Below are positions 1-5,365 of a stretch of DNA of 5,365 nucleotides, in pieces. Both the position numbers and the translations under genes were made by a program. The stretch is from NCBI GenBank assembly GCA_046049665.1, contig JBJOQW010000129.1, positions 1-5,365 of the forward strand, given 5' to 3'. Numbering within the stretch: position 1 is the first letter of the stretch; each line of letters opens with the position of its first letter. Source of the DNA: JAAFHS01 sp046049665. Its GTDB lineage: Bacteria > Pseudomonadota > Alphaproteobacteria > Rhodobacterales > Rhodobacteraceae. Below the pieces are notes generated by a model. The model was given only the letters and a program-made list of their open reading frames with translations. It did not search any database and was not told the DNA's origin.

Positions 1-2
1 AG

Positions 3-899
3 GCCCGCGCCTTGGTAAACGCAGGTGGCCCTTGGGTCGAAGACGTGATCCGCAACGTCGCCCGCATCAACAGCAGCGAAGGCGTCCGCCTCGTGCGCGG
101 CTCGCATGTCGTGACCAAGAAGCTCTACGACCACGACCGCTGCTATTTCTTCCAAGGCACCGATGGGCGCATCATCTTTGCCATCCCCTATGAGCAAGAC
201 TTCACCCTGATCGGCACCACCGACAAAGATCACAAGGGTGCCCCCAAGGATGCCGTCTGTACCGATGAAGAACGCGATTATCTGCTGAAATTCGCGTCGC
301 AATACTTCGCCCGCCCCGTCACCGTAAAGGATGTGGTCTGGACGTATTCCGGCGTCCGCCCGCTTTACAACGATGGCGCAAAATCGGCTACGGCAGCCAC
401 CCGCGACTATGTGCTCAGCCTTGATGAAACCGGCGCGCCGCTTCTGAACGTGTTCGGCGGCAAGATCACCACCTACCGCCGCCTTGCCGAATCTGCGCTT
501 GCCAAGCTTGCCCCCTACTTTCCGCAGGCCAAGGGCCCTTGGACGGCGCGCGTGGCCATGCCCGGCGGCGACTTTCCGCATGATGGGGTGGCCGCCCTGA
601 CCGCAAATCTGAAGGCCGCCCATCCGTTCCTGACAGATTACCACGCTGCCCGCCTGATCCGTGCCTACGGCACCGAAGCCACGCAGATCACTGGTGATGC
701 CAAGACGATGGATGACCTTGGCCGCCATTTTGGTGCTACGCTGACGGAATCAGAGGTGCGCTGGCTGATGACGCGCGAATACGCCCATGCCGCGGCGGAT
801 GTGGTCTGGCGGCGCACGAAGCTGGGCTTGCGGATGACACATGATGAAATCGCTGCGCTGGATGCCTTCATGGCAGGCCACCGGCAAGCGGCGGAATAG
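3..899 (+). CDS. glpD: Aerobic glycerol-3-phosphate dehydrogenase, C-terminal part (5' end outside window)
   Basis: This membrane-associated flavoenzyme oxidises sn-glycerol-3-phosphate to dihydroxyacetone phosphate and passes electrons to quinone. The frame is open from base 3 and already reads ARALVNAGGPW, an internal block of GlpD (LVNAxGPW), so the TTG at 12 is not a start. About 299 residues are present; the family is usually near 500, so roughly 200 N-terminal residues with the dinucleotide-binding fold lie upstream. Visible blocks are IPYEQDFTLIGTTD (about 186-227), SGVRPL with Arg at 357, TRDY with Arg at 402, and NVFGGKITTYR with Lys at 462. These match the conserved flavin- and substrate-pocket segments of E. 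coli GlpD. The remainder, from about 530, fits the helical DAO C-terminal domain. The stop TAG lies 9 bases before glpS. Linkage to the transporter points to glycerol as the imported substrate. Identity is secure; the missing start is the main limit. Confidence 0.95.
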   Translation, partial: ARALVNAGGPWVEDVIRNVARINSSEGVRLVRGSHVVTKKLYDHDRCYFFQGTDGRIIFAIPYEQDFTLIGTTDKDHKGAPKDAVCTDEERDYLLKFASQYFARPVTVKDVVWTYSGVRPLYNDGAKSATAATRDYVLSLDETGAPLLNVFGGKITTYRRLAESALAKLAPYFPQAKGPWTARVAMPGGDFPHDGVAALTANLKAAHPFLTDYHAARLIRAYGTEATQITGDAKTMDDLGRHFGATLTESEVRWLMTREYAHAAADVVWRRTKLGLRMTHDEIAALDAFMAGHRQAAE

Positions 900-905
900 G
901 GGAAG
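899..905 (+). promoter_or_regulatory. Ribosome binding site of glpS
   Basis: The purine run GGGGAAG begins on the last base of the glpD stop codon and lies three bases before the GTG at 909. It supports the GTG start in the absence of a better ATG with an ABC N-terminus. Confidence 0.6.
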
Positions 906-908
906 ACC

Positions 909-1991
909 GTGCTCGAACTGCGCAACGTTTCAAGGTCGGTCGAGGGGCGGGTGCACATTCACCCCACGGACCTGTCCTTGCAGAAAGGCACCATGAACGT
1001 GCTGCTTGGCCCCACGCTGTCCGGCAAGACATCCCTCATGCGCCTGATGGCAGGCCTTGATAAACCCACCGCTGGCACGCTGCACTGGGATGGCCGCGAT
1101 GTGACCGGCATGCGCGTGCAGGACCGCGCCGTGGCCATGGTCTACCAGCAGTTCATCAACTACCCCGCCATGACCGTTTACGACAACATTGCCAGCCCCA
1201 TGCGGATCATGGGCAAATCCGCCGCAGATGTTGACCGCGCCGTGCGCAGCACCGCCGAAATGCTGAAACTGACCCCGTTCCTTGCCCGCAAACCGCTGGA
1301 GCTGTCGGGTGGCCAGCAGCAGCGCTGCGCCCTGGCGCGCGCGCTGGTCAAGGATGCGGGCCTTGTTCTGCTGGATGAACCCCTTGCCAACCTTGACTAC
1401 AAACTGCGCGAAGAACTGCGCGCCGAGATCCCCAAGATCTTTGAACAATCAGGTGCCATCTTCGTCTACGCCACCACCGAACCCGAAGAAGCCCTGCTTC
1501 TGGGCGGCAATACCGCCACCTTGTGGGAAGGCCGCGTTACCCAATTTGGCCCCACCCCGCAGGTTTACCGCAACCCGCAGGATGCCACCACCGCCCGCGT
1601 CTTCAGCGATCCGCCCATGAACTTTGTCTCTGCCGTCAAGCAGGGCGCGCATATCACCCTGGGTGATGTCAAAACCAGCGCATCAGGCCCCTTGGCCGAC
1701 CTGCCCGATGGCACCTACCGCGCCGGCTTCCGCGCCAACCACCTGACCCTGGGCCGTGACAGCGCATCCGCCGTCGCCTTTCAGGCGCAGGTCATTGTCA
1801 CCGAAATCACCGGGTCCGAATCCTTCCTGCACCTACAGCACGGCCCGGACCGCTGGGTCGGCCTTGTGCACGGCGTGCATGATCTTGCCGCCGGGTCCGA
1901 TCTGACCGTGTCGCTTGACCCTGCACATATCTACATCTTCGGGCAGGACGGCCGCCTTGTCGCCCCCGCCCCCTATGCGATGGCCGCATAA
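909..1991 (+). CDS. glpS: Glycerol ABC transporter ATPase GlpS (canonical LSGGQ, missing H-loop His)
   Basis: Cytoplasmic ATPase subunit, 360 residues, of the MalK/UgpC (CUT1-like) group. Visible motifs are Walker A GPTLSGKT (34-41), with Leu where many ATPases have Gly, Q-loop VYQQF (Q80), signature LSGGQ (132-136), Walker B LVLLDEP (152-158, E157) and D-loop ANLD (160-163). At the H-loop the usual VTHD reads ATTE, so Thr190 replaces the switch His. About 240-355 fits a TOBE-type regulatory domain. The GTG start at 909 is chosen because GGGGAAG (899-905) lies just upstream and MLELRNVS is a typical ABC N-terminus. The gene follows glpD by 9 bases and ends TAA one base before glpT. Automated pipelines often call this protein UgpC or a sugar-transport ATPase; the glpD neighbourhood and the paired divergent ATPase favour the glycerol system. 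The function is inferred from homology and context. Confidence 0.9.
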   Translation: MLELRNVSRSVEGRVHIHPTDLSLQKGTMNVLLGPTLSGKTSLMRLMAGLDKPTAGTLHWDGRDVTGMRVQDRAVAMVYQQFINYPAMTVYDNIASPMRIMGKSAADVDRAVRSTAEMLKLTPFLARKPLELSGGQQQRCALARALVKDAGLVLLDEPLANLDYKLREELRAEIPKIFEQSGAIFVYATTEPEEALLLGGNTATLWEGRVTQFGPTPQVYRNPQDATTARVFSDPPMNFVSAVKQGAHITLGDVKTSASGPLADLPDGTYRAGFRANHLTLGRDSASAVAFQAQVIVTEITGSESFLHLQHGPDRWVGLVHGVHDLAAGSDLTVSLDPAHIYIFGQDGRLVAPAPYAMAA

Positions 1992-1992
1992 C

Positions 1993-3063
1993 ATGGCCCA
2001 GATCACCCTCAAAAACCTTGCCCACAGCTATAGCGCAGCACCCAAATCCGATGCCGACTATGCCTTGAAGGAAATGGATCACGTCTGGCAGGATGGCGGC
2101 GCCTATGCCCTGCTCGGCGCGTCCGGCTGCGGCAAAACAACCCTTCTGAACATCATCTCCGGTCTTGTGCGCCCGTCGCATGGCCGCGTGCTGTTTGGTG
2201 ATGTGGATGTGACCGATGCCCCGACAGCCGAACGCAACATTGCCCAGGTGTTCCAGTTCCCCGTCGTCTACGACACGATGACAGTGCGTGATAACCTTGC
2301 CTTCCCCCTGCGCAACCGTGGCATGGCCCCGGATTACATCGCAGGCCGCGTGCAGCAGATTGCCCGCATGATCGGCATGGAAGACAAGCTTGATCGCAAG
2401 GCCCGTGGCCTGACCGCCGACGCCAAGCAGAAAATCAGCCTTGGTCGCGGCATGGTCCGTCAGGATGTGAACGCCATCCTGTTTGATGAACCCCTTACCG
2501 TCATCGACCCCCACATGAAGTGGGAGTTGCGCACCCAGCTCAAGGCGCTGCACCGCGAGCTTGGCCATACCATGATCTACGTCACGCATGACCAGACCGA
2601 GGCGCTGACCTTTGCTGACAAGGTCGTGGTCATGCACGAAGGCCGCGTTGTGCAGATGGGCACGCCCGAGGAATTGTTCGAAACCCCTGCCCATACATTC
2701 GTGGGCTATTTCATCGGCAGCCCCGGCATGAACCTGCTGGATGCGAAAATTGATGGCGCCACCGCCCATATCGCAGGCCATGCCATCCCCCTTGGGGCGC
2801 AATACACTGCCTCTGGCCGCACGCAAATCGGCATCCGCCCCGAATTCGTCCGCCTGTCGCGCGGCACCGGCCTGCCCTTTACCTTGCGCCGGATCGAGGA
2901 TGTTGGCCGCCACCGCATTGTGCGTGGTGAGGCTGCGGGCACGCCCATCAACATCATCGCAGGCGAAGGTGACAGTGTTGGCACCGACATGACCCATGTC
3001 ACCTTCGATCCCGCCCGCATCAACGTCTACGCCGATGACTGGCGCATAAGTGGGGCCGCCTGA
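1993..3063 (+). CDS. glpT: Glycerol ABC transporter ATPase GlpT (degenerate signature, intact H-loop)
   Basis: Second ATPase subunit, 356 residues, and a likely partner of GlpS. Walker A is canonical, GASGCGKT (42-49); the Q-loop is VFQFP (Q88), Walker B AILFDEP (161-167, E166), D-loop TVID (169-172) and H-loop YVTHD (H199). The signature expected before KISLGRGMVR reads LTADA (140-144) instead of LSGGQ. The C-terminal third fits a TOBE domain, with the recognisable GIRPEFVRL. The ATG at 1993 is preferred: MAQITLKNLAHSY is a normal ABC N-terminus and it sits one base after the glpS stop. The frame stays open upstream to an ATG at 1915, but those extra residues are proline-rich and overlap glpS. 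No clear Shine-Dalgarno is seen, so re-initiation from glpS is likely. Note that the symbol collides with E. coli glpT, the unrelated glycerol-3-phosphate antiporter. Confidence 0.9.
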   Translation: MAQITLKNLAHSYSAAPKSDADYALKEMDHVWQDGGAYALLGASGCGKTTLLNIISGLVRPSHGRVLFGDVDVTDAPTAERNIAQVFQFPVVYDTMTVRDNLAFPLRNRGMAPDYIAGRVQQIARMIGMEDKLDRKARGLTADAKQKISLGRGMVRQDVNAILFDEPLTVIDPHMKWELRTQLKALHRELGHTMIYVTHDQTEALTFADKVVVMHEGRVVQMGTPEELFETPAHTFVGYFIGSPGMNLLDAKIDGATAHIAGHAIPLGAQYTASGRTQIGIRPEFVRLSRGTGLPFTLRRIEDVGRHRIVRGEAAGTPINIIAGEGDSVGTDMTHVTFDPARINVYADDWRISGAA

Positions 3064-3931
3064 TGGACAAGACGCAAAACAACAAGGCGTGGTTCCTCGT
3101 TCTGCCCGTGCTGGTGATCGTGGCCTTCTCTGCCGTCATTCCGCTGATGACGGTGGTGAACTATGCCTTTCAGGACACCTTCGGCGACAATGCGTTCTTC
3201 TGGGCCAGCTTTGACTGGTTTGAAGAATGGCTTGATGATGACCGGCTGTGGAATTCGCTGCAGCGCCAGATCATCTTTTCCGCCATCATTCTGGCCATCG
3301 AGGTGCCCTTGGGCATCTACATCGCCCTGAACATGCCAAAATCGGGCGTCTGGGCCAGTGTCTGCCTTGTGCTGATGTCCCTGCCCCTGCTGATCCCCTT
3401 CAACGTGGTGGGCACCATCTGGCAGATCTTTGGCCGCGTCGACATCGGCCTTCTGGGCCACAGCCTTGCCGCCTTGGGCATTGACTACAACTACACCAAT
3501 GATCCGATTGATGCCTGGATCACCGTCATCATCATGGATGTCTGGCATTGGACGTCACTCGTGGCCCTGCTGGCCTATGCCGGTTTGCAATCCATCCCGC
3601 AGGCCTATTATCAGGCCGCCAAGATCGATCAGGCCGGGCGCTGGGCCGTGTTCCGCTATATCGAACTGCCAAAGATGCAGGGTGTTTTGCTGATCGCCAT
3701 CCTTCTGCGCTTCATGGACAGCTTCATGATCTATACTGAACCCTTCGTCGTCACCGGCGGCGGCCCCGGCAATTCGACCACCATGCTGTCGATTGACCTT
3801 GTGAAAGAGGCCACCTCGATGAACCTTGGCCCGGCGGCGGCGTTCAGCCTGATGTATTTCCTTGTGATCCTGCTGGTCTCTTGGGTGTTCTACACCGTCA
3901 TGACCAACCTTGATAAGCAGGAGCAGTTCTG

Positions 3932-3932
<1 letters not shown>
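3063..3932 (+). CDS. glpP: Glycerol ABC transporter permease GlpP
   Basis: Inner-membrane permease, 289 residues, of the binding-protein-dependent MalF/UgpA type. Hydrophobic segments lie near residues 10-33, 68-90, 97-120, 151-174, 207-229 and 260-281, giving the usual six helices. The EAA loop that docks on an ATPase is visible at about 184-203: QAAKIDQAG, followed by the terminal LP (bases 3612-3671). The late VTGGGPGNSTTML segment (230-242) is a common mark of MalF-like permeases. Its ATG overlaps the glpT stop by one base (TGATG), with a weak G-run (3052-3055) upstream, so translation is probably coupled. It pairs with GlpQ to form the translocation path. Assignment to glycerol rests on the operon; the fold assignment is secure. 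Confidence 0.92.
3919..3923 (+). promoter_or_regulatory. Ribosome binding site of glpQ
   Basis: AGGAG lies inside the end of glpP, eight bases before the glpQ ATG at 3932. It gives glpQ its own initiation signal in addition to possible coupling through the TGATG overlap. Confidence 0.7.
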
Positions 3933-4734
<802 letters not shown>

Positions 4735-4735
<1 letters not shown>

Positions 4736-5136
4736 TGACCAAACCTATCAGCCCCACCCTGATTGCCCTGATCGCCGCCCTCTTGGCTGCCATCTATGCC
4801 GCCCTCTTGTTCGTGGCCCCCCGCACCGATGAAGGCATCTCATGGACCGATCCCATGATCCCCGGCGGCTGGATGGCTTGGACCCTGGCCACCGCCACTT
4901 TCTTCTTCATCATCGCCTGCCTGCTGGTCACCTTTACCATCCTGGCCATCAACTACCCCGAAACCCCCCGCCGCGGCATCCTGCGCATCGACACCACGCG
5001 CGGTGACCGGCTGTTCATCAGCCTGCTGGGCTCCGGTTTCATTTGTATTGCGTATCTTGGCCTTGTCGGCGCCCCCCTTTGGTGGGCGCTTGCAATCTGC
5101 CTGATCTATGCCGCAGCGGTGTTCCGCTGGGTTTAG
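4735..5136 (+). CDS. glpU: Small integral membrane protein of DUF2160 family (GlpU)
   Basis: 133-residue membrane protein with four hydrophobic segments, near 9-29, 45-73, 93-113 and 115-130. The conserved-looking core runs from WMAWTLATATFFF through RRGILRIDTTRGDRLF to APLWWALAICLIYAAAVFRWV, which I recognise as the DUF2160 pattern found beside glycerol ABC transporters. Its biochemical role is unknown. Possibilities are an accessory subunit of the permease, an assembly factor, or a separate glycerol-related membrane function. The first about 45 residues, including one helix, seem additional to the short core seen in many relatives; this is from memory and not aligned. The ATG at 4735 is chosen over the in-frame GTG at 4732 because it repeats the TGATG overlap of the previous genes and has GGGAAGGG (4723-4730) four bases upstream. 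Family confidence is good; function is open. Confidence 0.85.
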
Positions 5137-5142
5137 CCGACC

Positions 5143-5162
5143 CCGGGGGGCGCTCTCCCCGG
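5143..5162 (+). promoter_or_regulatory. GC-rich intercistronic hairpin between glpU and glpV
   Basis: CCGGGGGG (5143-5150) pairs with CTCCCCGG (5155-5162) around the four-base loop CGCT, giving an eight-pair stem with one G-U wobble. It starts seven bases after the glpU stop. What follows is TTAACCTG, not a T-run, so it is not a standard intrinsic terminator. Stable hairpins at such junctions in transporter operons can protect or process mRNA and so adjust the amount of binding protein relative to the membrane subunits; partial termination is also possible. The structure is read directly; the role is inferred. Confidence 0.55.
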
Positions 5163-5186
5163 TTAACCTGACGACTTCATCTTTCT

Positions 5187-5193
5187 GGGAGGA
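5187..5193 (+). promoter_or_regulatory. Strong ribosome binding site of glpV
   Basis: GGGAGGA is the best Shine-Dalgarno match in the window, five bases before the ATG at 5199. It fixes the start of the solute-binding protein gene and suggests a high rate of translation. Confidence 0.85.
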
Positions 5194-5198
5194 ATGAT

Positions 5199-5365
5199 AT
5201 GAGACTACGTCAAACGGCCACCGCAATGGCGCTTGCGCTGATTGCTGTGGGAACCGCCCCCGCCTGGGCCGATATCGAGGCGGCGAAAGCCTTCCTTGAT
5301 GCCGAAATCGGCGAGCTGTCCACGCTGGACCGCGCCGCACAAGAAGCCGAAATGCAGTGGTTCAT
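5199..5365 (+). CDS. glpV: Periplasmic glycerol-binding protein GlpV, N-terminal fragment (3' end outside window)
   Basis: Only 55 complete codons are present before the window ends. They begin with a classic Sec signal peptide: MRLRQ with two arginines, a hydrophobic stretch at 8-20, then PAWA with cleavage predicted after Ala24. The mature part starts DIEAAKAFLDAEIG and continues STLDRAAQEAEMQWF, resembling the start of the solute-binding proteins that accompany GlpSTPQ. The protein would bind glycerol in the periplasm and deliver it to GlpP/GlpQ. The ATG at 5199 is preferred because GGGAGGA (5187-5193) is five bases upstream; the nearby ATG at 5194 is followed at once by a stop. Unlike the genes before it, this one is separated by 62 bases with its own strong ribosome binding site, which fits the high dosage usually needed for a binding protein. 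The identification rests on position and a short segment. Confidence 0.85.
   Translation, partial: MRLRQTATAMALALIAVGTAPAWADIEAAKAFLDAEIGELSTLDRAAQEAEMQWF

Noticed and set aside
930..1448. Minus-strand open frame of 172 codons inside glpS
   Set aside because: Shadow of the glpS coding frame; no plausible ribosome binding site or domain.
1915..1992. N-terminal extension of glpT from an upstream ATG
   Set aside because: The extra 26 residues overlap the end of glpS, are proline-rich and unlike any ABC ATPase N-terminus; the ATG at 1993 gives the expected start.
1807..2997. Long open frame of 396 codons on the minus strand
   Set aside because: It lies entirely antisense to glpS/glpT, has no recognisable domain, and its composition (rich in His, Gly, Ala, Asp) is what GC-biased codons of a real gene give on the opposite strand.
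5143..5170. Intrinsic terminator after glpU
   Set aside because: The stem is strong but no T-run follows, and the next gene belongs to the same transporter, so full termination is unlikely.
5194..5202. Two-codon reading frame ATG-ATA-TGA overlapping the glpV start
   Set aside because: Its ATG touches the Shine-Dalgarno with no spacing, so initiation there is unlikely; probably chance.
4840..5340. Minus-strand open frame of 166 codons across glpU and the start of glpV
   Set aside because: It runs antisense through two well-supported genes and the hairpin, and shows low-complexity arginine/glycine-rich sequence without family features.

Overview
This window is a compact run of seven genes, all on the + strand, covering nearly every base. 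It matches the glycerol uptake and catabolism operon of alphaproteobacteria (the glpD-glpSTPQ-glpU-glpV arrangement genetically characterised in Rhizobium leguminosarum). The DNA is GC-rich with strong G/C preference at third codon positions. Together with the gene order, this suggests an alphaproteobacterium, probably of the Rhodobacterales type; the genus cannot be read from the sequence.

Layout: 1-899 is the 3' part of glpD, an FAD-dependent glycerol-3-phosphate dehydrogenase. 909-1991 is glpS and 1993-3063 is glpT, two different ABC ATPases. 3063-3932 is glpP and 3932-4735 is glpQ, two inner-membrane permeases with EAA loops. 4735-5136 is a small four-helix membrane protein of the DUF2160 family (glpU). 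A 62-base gap (5137-5198) holds a strong GC-rich hairpin and a near-consensus Shine-Dalgarno. From 5199 the gene for the periplasmic solute-binding protein (glpV) begins and runs off the window after its signal peptide and about 31 mature residues.

How it works (family knowledge plus inference): GlpV captures glycerol in the periplasm, GlpP/GlpQ form the channel, and GlpS/GlpT power it. A glycerol kinase outside the window would make glycerol-3-phosphate, which GlpD oxidises to dihydroxyacetone phosphate while passing electrons to quinone. Genes from glpS to glpU abut or overlap by one base, with gaps of at most one base, so they are probably translationally coupled. No promoter is visible inside the window; transcription presumably starts upstream of glpD.

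The most interesting feature is the pair of ATPases. GlpS keeps the LSGGQ signature but has Thr in place of the H-loop His. GlpT keeps the H-loop His and a classic Walker A but has lost LSGGQ (it reads LTADA). Each defect complements the other, so the heterodimer should have one complete and one degenerate ATP site. The system itself is not new. The asymmetric ATPase pair, the unexplained DUF2160 subunit and the hairpin before glpV are the points worth a second look.
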